Shown one piece after another: positions 34,317 through 44,885 of a stretch of 64,000 nt of DNA. How positions within the stretch are numbered: the first letter of the stretch is position 1; each line of letters opens with the position of its first letter. The stretch is from Platynereis dumerilii. Lineage: Eukaryota > Annelida > Polychaeta > Phyllodocida > Nereididae. The stretch covers positions 868,001 to 932,000 of the forward strand of contig JAPTHN010000001.1 in NCBI GenBank assembly GCA_026936325.1, read 5' to 3'. The position numbers were made by a program, and so were the translations under genes. The notes beneath the pieces were generated by a model. The model saw only the letters and a list, made by a program, of their open reading frames with translations, was not told the DNA's origin and searched no databases.

Positions 34317-34669
34317 GAAATCCCCTCCCCCAAAAAAAATCCTGCAGTAAAATCAGATGAGAACTTCATTCAATCGTAATGATGGTCAATATTATTCAAG
34401 GGCTTTATTTTATTTATCATTTTTATTCCACGGGGGCAGCAGCCTGGCCGGGGCTGGACCGCCTGAAGCAATGCGGCAGTCCCCCCGGCGGATCCGCCCC
34501 TGGCCGCCTACAATGAATCCACATATTTCACATCGCCGATTGACAGTCTGATTGTGAAGCATACACAGCAGCTAGAGTCCATCCGAAGGAGTCATTTGAT
34601 CCATACACATCCTAGAATCAATCGTCCATGGTTAAATAAATCATTACGGTCGTATAAATGGTGTTCTAG

Positions 34670-34810
34670 ACCGATATAAATCTAGTACACACAAGCGTGG
34701 ACAGCCATGGCGTCCATCTTGTCGGATGTTTGCGCATGCGCAAGAACCAGCGCGCTGGGCTGGCCTGCAACGCCTGACGCCCCAGAGGCGTATAACGACC
34801 GATTCTTCAA
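34670..34810 (-). promoter_or_regulatory. CpG-rich promoter-like segment in copy B core
   Basis: On the minus strand a GC-rich stretch holds TTGCGCATGCGCAA, a perfect palindromic NRF1-type site. Just downstream is CAAGATGGACGCC, close to the YY1 site commonly found at housekeeping start sites. The ATG in the YY1-like site opens a short peptide (MDAMAVHACVY). It points inward from the same end of the element as the promoter-like piece in copy A, but the two are not alike in sequence. Confidence 0.35.
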
Positions 34811-35157
34811 CGTGGGGGGTACGTAGTGAACGGAGGTTGGAGAAATACGCATTATTTACGATATATACGTACGTAGTAACCTCGTAACCAGTTGTCGACA
34901 AATTACGTAGATTTCAAACGTTGTGTCTGATGTGAATGGGAGGTTTAATGCTTCCTTAGAACAACGTTCCTCAAAGGAAGTTGTCCAGAAGGGGCAGTGA
35001 CAGAGGACTAACAAAAACCCTGATCCCTCATACAACAATCCCCCAAACCACGTTTCCTTGGTAGCGGCAAGCCCCATGTCAGAGAGGTCTGAACTTTGAA
35101 GATGCATTGCAATAAATTGCAAGAAGTAACAGAGGTTCAGAAATCATGCAGGGAGAT

Positions 35158-35355
35158 GCAGAACTGCAGAATTCTGCAGCTTCCTGCAGAGTTTTTTTTG
35201 AAACTGCAGAATTTTTTTTGGAACTGCAGAATTCTGCAGTTTTTTTGTAGAACTGCAGAATTCTGCAGTTTCCTGCAGAATTCTGCAGTTTCCTACAGAA
35301 TTCTGCAGTTTTTTGCAGAACTGCAGAATTCTGCAGTTTTTTGCAGAACTGCAGG
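35158..35355 (+). repeat. CTGCAGAATT palindromic array 5
   Basis: Last array, with T-rich spacers, ending GCAGAACTGCAGGAAG at the right terminus of the 4.6-kb element. Together with array 1 it forms the inverted ends of that element. Confidence 0.9.
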
Positions 35356-38300
35356 AAGAAATTATATACTCCTCCCGAGCTTTCATGCACATGCAAAGTC
35401 GTGCATGTATTTGTCACTTAATTGTTACAATGAGATTTTTTTTGCACTGAGCCCTCATTATCATAACTTTGCTGCTGGTTTGTGTCATTTCTTGTGGCCA
35501 TCATCAAAATTGCCAAGAGCAATGGTGAAAAATATACAAGTAACTTCACTTCAATGAAACCTTTTAATAACAATGCATTCCATCCCACAGAAACATCGTA
35601 GAACACCATAGCTCATCAAATTCCAAACAAACGTTTGTCTCCTTGGCAACTAAGTATCATAGATTTCTATCTGTTGTAATAATCACTCTGGCAATAACAT
35701 GAATGCGGCATAAGCTAACGTCTGCAGACAATGCACACACTTCTCCACAGACTCATTAAAAAACGAAATTTTAAAGAAGGAAGAATCGCTATACAAAAGA
35801 ACCTGACAGAATCCAAAATGGCATTGGAGTATATTTCCTCGGTGAATTTCGAGATGAAAGGTTTTCTAAAAAGTGAAACACATTGAAATTTGAGATTTAC
35901 AACATATCTATATTTAAATCTTATTGATAACATAGCAGCTATCTATCCGTGTTTATAACATCTCCTTGCTGTTATTGTTGTTATTCAGGGTCAACTTTAC
36001 CAAATGCTCCTATATCTGGGTAACAAAGTGACAAGCAGTTGTAAACATGTCATTTCATTGCCCTCTGTGGTTGGACCAGCTATCTCAGAAATGGCCACGT
36101 GGGGGTAAAATCTTAGGCTTAAAATAAATTCTACTGGAATCTGTGACTCCGTGTCTCACAGGCCATTGCAGGAGTTGGACACCTTTAGTCATCAACCTTT
36201 GCTGAAACTCATATTCTTAAATTGTAGTATTTAAACCTGAATTGAGATAAACAGTTGTTTTTTTTTCAACTGTTTTTTTCCTCAGTGAGCTTATACAACA
36301 TCTTTTGTGGTTTTACATAAGATGGACATATCCTGGGCTGAGTTTGTCTTGTCTCAAGCAGACATTACCTAATATAATTAATATCCTGGCAACCCTGCAT
36401 TGTACAGCTTTCAGAAACAGATGATGAGAAATGACTGACCGGAGCAATTTTCATAAGACAGAATAGTGCTCTGTTCAGATATTCAGATATTCCATAACAT
36501 GCACTATTTATCACATTTCCGTTTAATTGCATGTTCTATCAAACAAGACAGCAATGCATGACATTGTATGACATGCAAGAAGTCATTTAGATTAATATTT
36601 TAATTCAAAGATCTAAATCTAAATTTAATATAACTGCACAAATTAGTGATGAAAACACTAACAACAGTCGTTTCAATACTAACATATATCATAAATAGGT
36701 AAACAGCTTTAGAATACACAGGAGAGCCTATTGTGAAGCAGACAAAGCAGCATTTCTTATTTTTGTTGCCAGAAACTTTTTTGCCAGTCTTATATATATA
36801 TTTAGTTATAAATATCTTTCAGGAGTAGTGAATGCTTCAAGACAAGATGGCCAGATGAGGTCTTGCAGGCATCCTCTTATAGCCAACAAGCAAGCCTGCC
36901 TGCCAGCCATCCAGCCAGCCTGCCAGCCTTCCAGCCAGCTAAGGAAGACATCGTTTGTCATCTGTGTCCTATTACAACATATTCACTGAAAATGAATACC
37001 TTTTCAGTCTGATTTTCAGGGTTAAATACTTTATTTCTGAACTTGCGAATTGGTGCATGTTAAACTGCCTGAAGTATGACATTTTTGGATGAGACATTTA
37101 CAATAGTCATTATAATGATTCCACATCTGAGGATTTTACTGATTTTAAAACTTAGAATTACTTAAGTAGAGCCCTGGAATGCCTGATCTATAAATTAAAC
37201 AAGGACTTTCCATATTTATAGTTTAACCTTATATAACAAAACCATCACCAGTCTCTCCAAAAATTTCTTATGGGACCTGGTGAGTACTGAAAACCAACCT
37301 AAAGCACTGAATCAAAGAAGTCCCCACAGGCTACAAGAAAAAGATCTACTCAATTTACGGCCGCTCTGACACATCCGGAAGGTAAATGTATTTTTTCATG
37401 GTATTAACTGTTGTTTTTCTCAGAGCCTCCTCGGTGAGGGATTTGTCATTTCTTTTGAAGCCTTCTACAATGACACACACACTAGTTCCTCAACTGCTTG
37501 TCACGCTCCTTTTCAGATCTCCAGATTTTCTGCAAATATAGCAAAGTACTTGTTTTAAAGGACAATAATTCTCATTGTGTGACAGTATTTGGTTTGGAGT
37601 TGTCCTCGATAAGAAATCATTTGGTTATTGGTAAGGGTGACAGTAATTATTTATTTTGAGAGCATATAAAAAGTCTCAAATATTCATTACTAAATCAAAC
37701 AACAACTGTTAAGAAATATCCCTCCCCCTCCTGTAGATATAATGGTTGCCCCTCAAACATAAAATGATCAGGCTCACTGAGAATTAGTTTCAAATATCCT
37801 TTACTCAGTAAAGGAATAACAAACACCTGTTTTACATGTAAGAACATGACAAAACCAGAAAAAAATGTTTAATTTTGCATAATTATGCAAAATTATCACT
37901 GAATTCCAGACAGTGCATGCACTGTGCAACCTGCATGGTGAGCATCTTGGCATTTTCGCGAATACACTGAAACTCCTCTGGTATGAATGTGCATCACTCT
38001 AGAACTTTCATGCACAAATTGCAAAATGTAATGGGACGCATGTATTAGTTGCTTTATTTTTAAAATGAAATTTTTTTCACTTAAAAGACCTCATTATCAT
38101 AACTCAATTTTAGTGGCCAGCATCAAAATTGCCCTGAGGAATGATGAAAAGTCAGGAAACATGAAAGAAATCTCATCTTCGAAGGTTCATATTGCCAAAC
38201 TCATTTAAAGGTAGCTTCCCTTCAATAACACCTTTTACATAACAATGCGCTTCATCCCAAAGAAACATCACAGAACTCCATAAGACATAACACAAAGAAT

Positions 38301-39147
38301 TCCAAACAAAATCCTGTCTCCATGGCAACTGAGCCCATAGATTTCCATCTGCTATAATAATCATCTTTGCTATAATGGAGTTGTTAAAGTATAAACAATG
38401 CAAATAAAAGCCATTGTTTGCTGACACCAATGCATTAATGCATACTGTATAAGCCAAGCTCTGCATACAATTCAGACATAATATAAAGACTCATTGAGAA
38501 AATGGCAATATCACACATTTCTCTCCGTTAATTTTCATCATGACTATAATACCTCTGCCACAAGTTTAGACTAAAACATCTTAACTCGGCTCTGTGGTAG
38601 GTACAGTGTCACCATGCCTTCCTTGTACAGATGAGGATGAGGGTTTGAAGCCTGCTCCAGCCATGTCCAGAGGTTGTCACTATAATGTGTAGTATGATGG
38701 CCGTTCAGTATAATGAAATTATAATATACTATATCATTAAAACGTATATTTACAATATCATATTTTATGTATGATAACAATAATATTTTATGTAACGTTC
38801 TCAAATGAGATTAATTGTTGTTGTTTTTTCTAGGTGAGCTATTACAATATCTTTGGTGATGTTAAGCAAGATATGAGCTTGTCCTAGGCCTTCTCTCCGG
38901 GAAACCTTATCTAAACACTATCCTTGTACGGCTTTCAAAAACAGATGATAGGAATGACTGACCGAAGCAATATTTACTTGTTTAACTGTCTTGCTCCATT
39001 TCTACGCATCCGGCTGATTTGCCATTTGCCCTGATACCGGGTGGGGAGGGGGGGGGATGGCAGGAGAGGCGGTAGATGCAGTCATTAAGCTGTTTTTTAT
39101 TTCAGTTATTTTGAATAGATATTTTATTGATATTACATGTACCTGTA

Positions 39148-39468
39148 CAGGGGCGGACTGGCAGCATTTCGGGCCCCGTGGCAAAATAAGTCAGGGGGCC
39201 CCCGAAGTTCCTACCGCCGGCGTTATTTCAAAAGAGAAAAGGAAAATACTACAGCATAATATAGTTTGGTGAAGAGTTTTTAGGATGGGGCCCCATGTGA
39301 GAGGCTTCTGTCCAATTCAGGTGACTCTGTTTCATCACAAAATCATAAATCTGGTGGTAAAGTTTTGTTTTTCAGTTTTTTCAGGATTTTTTACATCATG
39401 AATGGGCCCCCCTGAGTGGATGGGCCCGTGGCAGCTGCCACTCTGCCACATAGGCCAGTCCGCCCCTG
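39148..39468. mobile_element. hAT MITE (CAGGGGCGGACTGGC family)
   Basis: It starts CAGGGGCGGACTGGC and ends GCCAGTCCGCCCCTG. A perfect 8-bp duplication TACCTGTA lies on both sides (39140-39147 and 39469-39476). At 321 bp it is noncoding, and the perfect duplication suggests a fairly recent insertion. The G/C-rich subterminal part (GGGGGCCC, GGGCCC) is symmetric. Confidence 0.92.
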
Positions 39469-40069
39469 TACCTGTATGATATTTGGACCAGATGGAATTG
39501 GGTGACTTTATAATATGCTGTGTTTGAATTAGAATTGGCAATTTTGATTTCAAAGATCCTTTCAGACCCAGGTATCAGATTTTGATTTGGTATATCCACA
39601 TGTAAGTATTGAGATCAAGCATCTATTTGTCATTTCATGCAATAATTCAAAACGCTGCAAAAACTAAAATCATTTATTGTTTAGAGGGTGGTAAAACACT
39701 TTTAACACATTTTCTTCTCAGTGTAAGTCATTTCAAAACATGTTTAGACTTAGTGCAAAATTCAGACCAAGATAGATGAAAAGAAATTGAATTTATGAGT
39801 GTAGCTTTTTAAAGCATTATTTTTTGCAGTTTTTTTCTTGGTGCATAATAATGTCAACCAAACGTGTATACATGGGTGGCATTGCCTTCTTTACCCAGTT
39901 CTTTATTTCACCGCAACAATAGGCAGCACAACTTACCCCACGGCACAACTTACCCCGGTCTCCCCTATGATTGAGGCATAATGGATTACCATGCTTTGCG
40001 AACAATTTTATGGCAATACACTGTGCGTTACTTACATCGATGGTAGTACCCAGGAGAGTATGCAGTGCC

Positions 40070-40945
40070 ACCTGTAAATAAGTGAGACGCATGACATTGT
40101 GCCATTGCATCAATGCTAAACATCCTTAACCAAACTGCTTCTGCAAACATGAATTCTCATCCGATGAGAAGAAAACATATTTGGTCATAAAGGCCGTTAT
40201 GTGAGGCATTTTGGGATAACAATGATAGCCAATTTTCTTTATATAGTCGGAGCTTGGTATGGGTCAAAGTTTGTGATAAGTAAGTGAACCACCCTTCCCT
40301 ATGATTTAACACTGGGTCTCTGTTTTACTTACCTGTCAATGACTTTAACCATACAGTACAACCCAAAATAAAGTAAGAAAATTTTCTATCAGAAGCCCTC
40401 TGTTTACATATTTTGCCCTCTTTTCTCCTCTCCACCCCAAATCTCCTAACAACTCCCTTTGACTCCTTACTACAACCTTAGCCCATATTAATAACTCTAT
40501 TTAGAAAGCTACCAATGTAACTGCAATTAGCAGAGGTGCAAATATCAAGTAAATCAAACACAATGGGAGTGATTAAATTTAAATTGGTGTTGTTTAAATA
40601 TGATTTTAATGTTATTTTAAAAGGTAGTTTCAAGTAGGTAAAAGTAGGAAGTGATTCAGAGGTAGTCAAAGGGTAATATAAAGTTAGTGGCTGATTCTTC
40701 CTTCCTGCTGGGGTAATCATACTTTATTTCAGGTTGTACTGTACCTAACTCCGACTACAGCAAAGAAACTTGGCTGGCATTGTTATCCCACATGCCTCAC
40801 ATATCGGCCTTTATGACCCAGTATGTTTTCCTCTCATCGGATGAGAATTTGTGCTTCCACAAGTAGTCCGGCTGAGGATGATTAGCATTGATGCAATGGC
40901 ACAATGTCATGTGTTTCACTTATTTACAGGTGGCACTGTACACAT
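40070..40945. mobile_element. Inner foldback, family of 59849-61713
   Basis: GCAGTGCCACCTGTAAATAA at 40070 is mirrored by TTATTTACAGGTGGCACTG at 40921-40939. The arms also share GACATTGTGCCATTGCATCA, TTCTCATC-GATGAGA-GAAAACATA, GCC-TATGTGAGGCA and GGTATGGGTCAAAGT. The same words form the arms of 59849-61713. It is interrupted at 40355-40740. Confidence 0.65.
40355..40740. mobile_element. MITE with AGTACAACCC ends
   Basis: Left AGTACAACCCAAAATAAAGT, right ACTTTATTTCAGGTTGTACT. The undisrupted relative at 60980-61015 reads ACCCATACCTGACACC, so the insertion site is visible; ATAC and GTAC flank it, suggesting a 3-4 bp duplication. It is noncoding. Confidence 0.7.
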
Positions 40946-41799
40946 GTCAAATGTTTTGAAATATACAGTGCATATGTAACACACTTCTTATATTTAATAT
41001 CTTGTGCACATAGAGGGTTAAAATGTTTTTTGATTGATTTTCCGATGTGCCCCAGGGTCAGGGCTGCAAAAGAGTATATCTGCAGTCCAATGTCTTATGA
41101 CTTGGATATAAGCTGAACAGTATTGGTGTTATTCATGCAAACTTCTGAGTTGCTCAGCGTTTTCAGTATTGAGTAAAATCAGTAGATGTGCCAAGTGTCC
41201 CAATGTGCCCCTGTTTCCCTTACTGATGGGCATTTTCTAATTCATCTATCTTGGTCTGAATTTTACACAAAGCCTAAGAAAATGTGTTAAAAGTCTGAAG
41301 CAGACAAAGCAAACACTTCTTATTTTTCTTGTCAGAAACCTTTTTTTTGCCAAACTCTTTTTCTATTTAGTCCCACCTTTCCAGAGGAGTCAATACTTAA
41401 CAAGAAGACGGCTGGATGGACAGGATGTCTTGCAGTCATCCTCTTTTATCCTTAAGCAAGCCGGCAAAGGCACATGTCCCCCTTTGCCAATCATGATGAC
41501 CAAGTGCTGCAGATATGTTGTGTTTTTTTTTATTATACCGCATATTCCCTGAAACTGAGACTTTTGCAAGAGGACAGCATATATGAGTCATCATTTTAAA
41601 ATGTTTACCCCTTTTTTGGCAACATCTCATGCTTTGGTCAAACATTTTGGTGCTGTTTGAAGACCAAAATATCCAGACATCAGTTGCAAGATCTAATATG
41701 GCTGAGAATTGAATTTGGAATCACTCCAGGCATGTTCTATTTACTTTGATCTTTTTTGAACTGCAAATCCTTCAGACATTCCCTTCAGATGATTAAAGT

Positions 41800-42262
41800 T
41801 CAAGTTCTTTAGTGGAAAACAACTACATTAGCAAAATACATAAATCATATACAATTATAAACAATCAAATTTTCCTTAGTCACGATACAAAAAATGTATA
41901 TATTGATGTATAATTAATAATACAAGTATATCTTATGTTACATTGGCAAGAACTTCTAACAAACTAAACTAACACATGTATAAAAAATGAACAAAATAAT
42001 AATAATCTTGAAAAAAAAAAAATAATAATAATAAAAAAATTTGTTACAATATCACTGTTGGTTATTACAAAAATCTAAATCATTAACAAGGAGGTACTTC
42101 TTCAGGTGTTTTTTTTATAGTGGATAATGTAAGATTACTCGTTACAACGTCAGAAAGAAAATTCCACACAGTGACTCCCTTAAATCTCAAACATCTTTGA
42201 CAAAAACTACTTCTAAAAATGGGCTAGTGTAACTTATCACGTAATCTAGTATTAATATATAA
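41800..42262 (-). pseudogene. LINE C-terminal fragment and 3' UTR, 5' truncated
   Basis: On the minus strand a frame reads NTRLRDKLH, a stop, then PIFRSSFCQRCLRF and KGVTVWNFLSDVV. This is the R-x-R-x-x-x-L-x-x-P...W-N-x-L block that closes the ORF2 protein of CR1/Jockey/L2-like LINEs. A TAA and an AT-rich 3' UTR of about 270 bp follow, with the 3' end near 41800. The empty site is visible in copy VI at 55835-55875 (GATTAAAGTTAAATATCAAA). One in-frame stop (plus position about 42230) shows decay. Confidence 0.65.
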
Positions 42263-43925
42263 ATATCTAATACTGATTACTGCAACGTTTGACATCTCAA
42301 CATAATTTAGTTTTTAGCATTTGGAATATTGTGAATGATTTGAACTGGAGGATATCATTCAAGCCTGCATCCTATGTTCTTTTTGAAGCCATCCAGATTG
42401 TTATTCTAACATGATCTGATTCAATTCTTGCAAAAGTGAGTCTGGCTTGTGTTCTGAAATGTCACTACTAGTGGGGCGGCTTATCGCAAAATCGTGCATT
42501 TTGTGATAGACCTACCAAATTTGGCACAGAGGTAGAAATCAACTAAAAGGGCAAAATTAGCTATGGTGTCATTCTTGATTTTGGCGTATATCTCCATGGC
42601 AACAGTTTCCATAGCAACCATTAATTTTTTTGTAATTCTTTATAATAGAGCTTATTTCTCAGAAAATATGGCATCAGTGTTAAATTTGATGATGGATAAT
42701 GTATTGCTGAGAAGTATGAGCTGTTTTACTGTGGTTGCCATGGTTACCAATTTGTTTATTTTCAAGTAATCATGGATGTTTCATGACATCTTGACTGTAT
42801 TTGTAATTTTACACTCAGTAAAATCAACTGCACAAAAATAACTTCACAATGAACAAGCAAATTATATATAATATTGTTTGCTATGGTCTTGGCTATGCAA
42901 TGGTACCTGGTTTTACCTCCATTTCCCTATAGTTACCCTAAAGCAGCCATTTTATGGCAATAAAGACTCAAACTTTGGTGGGCGTTAATTTCTTACCAAT
43001 TGACTAAGGTGCATGATTCAGACAATTATACTATTGGACAGGAACTTTTTTTTACCAAATTCAGCACAGGGTTAAAGATTAACAAAAGAAACAAAACTAG
43101 CATCCTCAACTTCCATAGTGCTCAACCATTCCCATAGCAACCAGTAAATTCCTCATAAAACTTAATAAGAGAGCATATTTATCTAAAAAAAAAGGCATCA
43201 ATGTTAAATTTGATTATGGATATGTGTGGCTGAAAAGTATGTGCTGTATTAGTATTGTTGCCATGGTTACCAATTTGTTTATTCTCAAAGAATCATGGCT
43301 ATTTCAAGATAAGTTTGTCTGAATTTGTAAGTTTCACTCCACTTGAATTCTTCAACTGCCCTCCAATACTTTCGTAATGAGCAAGCGAGTCATATGTCAA
43401 ATTGTTGGCCTTAGTTGGCTCTTCTTCTGGACAAAATATTGGAATTTCGCTTCAGCCCAACACCCCAAATGAATCCTACACAGTCATCTCTTAACTAAAA
43501 AATGCAATTTTAAGGTAAGTCTTCAACACGCAAAAATGGAGCAGAGGTACATGTACAATTCTGGTTGAGATGTATTCCTTTTGGATCCTCAATGGATGAA
43601 ACAACAATCATACATCAAGTATGAGGAAGATTCAAGACCAGCAATAACTCTTTTGGTTGCCTCACTGATTTCATTGAGGTATTTGAATACGTCATATATT
43701 GAGAACTATAACAGATAGAGACATGGGAATGGTATCAAAATATCTGTAACACCCAAGTTGTCCCAAGTTTATATTCATGTTTCATAAAAATATGGGGCCT
43801 AAACTTACTAGTGCGAAAACATGATTTTTAATGCTGCCATCTTGGATTAACCCCAATTAGTTCTTGTCCCAATGCTCAGTTTTATGGGGCAAACTTTAGG
43901 AAAGCATTTTTATGATAACTAATTT

Positions 43926-44660
43926 GGTGCCCATGGTCCAGTCGGTATGATGTCAGACTCACAAGTAGACCCCGGAGCCAGTCAAGTCATGCTTAGATGA
44001 CTGACTTAATGTTCAATGACTTCACTTGACTAAGTTGACTTGATCATCCTTTGTGACTTCACTTGACTTACTATGAAATTGGCTGACTTAGTCAGCTTGA
44101 ATAACTAATACAGTAAATAAACATTGTAAATACCGAGAATATTATGTTTATTCATGGTCATTGGATGGGTTTAGCTGGTGTGACAAATTTATCCAAATTT
44201 TACAGAAATTTTGTCTTAAAATGCAAACAACAAAGTGTAGTTCGGTCCAGAGTTATCCAATTTTGACAATTTTGGTACCATTGGAATCAACAGTATCAAA
44301 TATGTTGGGGTTCATATCGCTGGAGGCTGACTAATAATACGTCAGTTACAGCTTGGATTGTCAATGACTTGACTTGACTTTTCTATGCATTGACTGACGG
44401 CGACGGCTTTTGTTGATGGCTCCAGGGTCTACTCACACGCGCAAGATTGTGGGTTCAAACCTGGCCAGGGCATGGAGGAAAAGAGCAGATCCTCCTTGAA
44501 TCACTGTACCTAGATGGGAAGGTAGGCTATGGGCAGAGAAGGTACAAGATTGATCAGTGATGGCACCGTGTGAGGCTGCAGTTGCATGTCCCCCAGGAGA
44601 ATGAGACTGATAAAGAGTGATCAGTGAGCATGTCGGCCAAAGGTATTGTGTAAAAGTCGG
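43926..44660 (+). mobile_element. tRNA-derived SINE, split by a MITE
   Basis: The tRNA-like head has A box TGGTCCAGTCGG (43934-43945) and B box GGGTTCAAACC (44451-44461). With the 467-bp MITE removed in thought, their spacing returns to that of a tRNA. The tRNA-unrelated body runs through GATTGATCAGTGATGGCACC and GTGATCAGTGAGCATGTCGG to about 44660. Confidence 0.7.
43964..44430. mobile_element. MITE inserted in the tRNA-like head of the SINE
   Basis: Left AGTAGACCCCGGAGCCA, right TGGCTCCAGGGTCT. ACTCACA lies on both sides (43957-43963 and 44431-44437), a 7-8 bp target duplication that fits hAT. Inside, GACTTGACTT and TGACTTA words recur many times on both sides. It is noncoding. Confidence 0.8.
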
Positions 44661-44749
44661 CTACGCATGAATTTGCAATTATCAGCGTTGAAGCAGACTA
44701 AAAAAACCCCTACCTTTACTTTAACCTTTAACTCTACAATCATTACGAT

Positions 44750-44885
44750 ACAATTTGTGTTTGGGTTCATCAGCAGAATGACTGGACTCACCATCCAAGA
44801 CATAGCAAAATCAATGGACGACAAGAAACAAATAACAGATGTTATCCTACTTGACTTCTCTTAGGCATTTGATAAAGATTCAAAT
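44750..44885 (+). pseudogene. LINE reverse transcriptase fragment (DFSKAFDK block)
   Basis: The frame includes GFISRMTGLTIQDIAKSMDD, then KKQITDVILLDFS, a stop at 44862-44864, then AFDK. This is the conserved reverse transcriptase block with consensus LLDFSKAFDKV of CR1/Jockey-like LINEs. The Lys codon of DFSK reads TAG here, a single-base change. The hAT element at 44886 cuts the fragment. Beyond it, from 46089, the frame can be followed for only about three codons (EKLL-like) before similarity is lost. Confidence 0.75.

Larger units (their letters stand above)
32986..34993 (-). mobile_element. 2-kb CCC...GGG element, copy B (possible Pack-type transposon)
   Basis: It begins CCCTCCCGAGCAGC and ends GTCCAGAAGGG. 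GC lies just outside both ends (32984-32985 and 34994-34995). The undisrupted sister repeat at 32098-32112 reads ACGCTGCAATGACAG, so the insertion site and 2-bp duplication are directly visible. It lies in opposite orientation to copy A (16770-18819). The array end 32986-33880 and the outer end 34830-34993 match copy A; the core 33880-34830 does not. No transposase frame. It is younger than the array element it landed in. Confidence 0.75.
30788..35374. mobile_element. 4.6-kb hAT-like element with CTGCAGAATT-array ends
   Basis: The left end begins CAGTACACTTAAATTTCTTC then CTGCAG; the right end mirrors the AATTTCTTCCTGCAG part, ending GAAATTATATACTC. CTCTCGAGCTT on the left (30777-30787) and CTCCCGAGCTT on the right (35372-35382) form an 8-11 bp target duplication with one mismatch. 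The uninterrupted order in copies I and III gives the empty site. The interior consists of 10-bp arrays, a 212-bp triplication, two 420-460 bp units and the inserted copy B. No transposase frame is seen. The frames open across the arrays are artefacts of a 10-bp period. Confidence 0.7.
30070..37190 (+). repeat. Segmental unit copy II (modules M1-M7, split by an insertion)
   Basis: M1 is at 30141. The unit is broken at 30787 by the 4.6-kb CTGCAGAATT element and resumes at 35372 (CTCCCGAGCTTTCATGCAC). M2 then follows at 35450, M3 at 35655, M4 at 35812, M5 at 36225, M6 at 36470 and M7 at 36720. Copies I (28325-28360) and III (37985-38030) run through the same point without the insertion. A CCAGCCAGCCTG-type tract at 36890-36945 is local expansion. 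Confidence 0.75.
39698..41294. mobile_element. Foldback element enclosing two further elements
   Basis: Outer arms ACTTTTAACACATTTTCTT with AATTCAGACCAAGATAGATG (39698-39780) recur inverted at 41235-41294. Inside the arms lie C-rich words (CACAACTTACCCC twice at left, GTCCCAATGTGCCCC at right). Within that sits the AAGTAAGTGA foldback at 40070-40945. The whole lies between modules M5/M6 and M7 of copy III, which adjoin without it in other copies. Confidence 0.6.

Noticed and set aside
34485-34510. hAT MITE end (GGCGGATCCGCCCCTG)
   Set aside because: Only one end is visible and the sequence is within the GC-rich core of copy B. A matching opposite end was not found.
16770-34993. A single 18-kb foldback element with 2-kb arms
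   Set aside because: Each arm has its own termini and target duplication, and arm B interrupts a repeat whose unbroken sister is nearby, so two independent 2-kb insertions explain it better.
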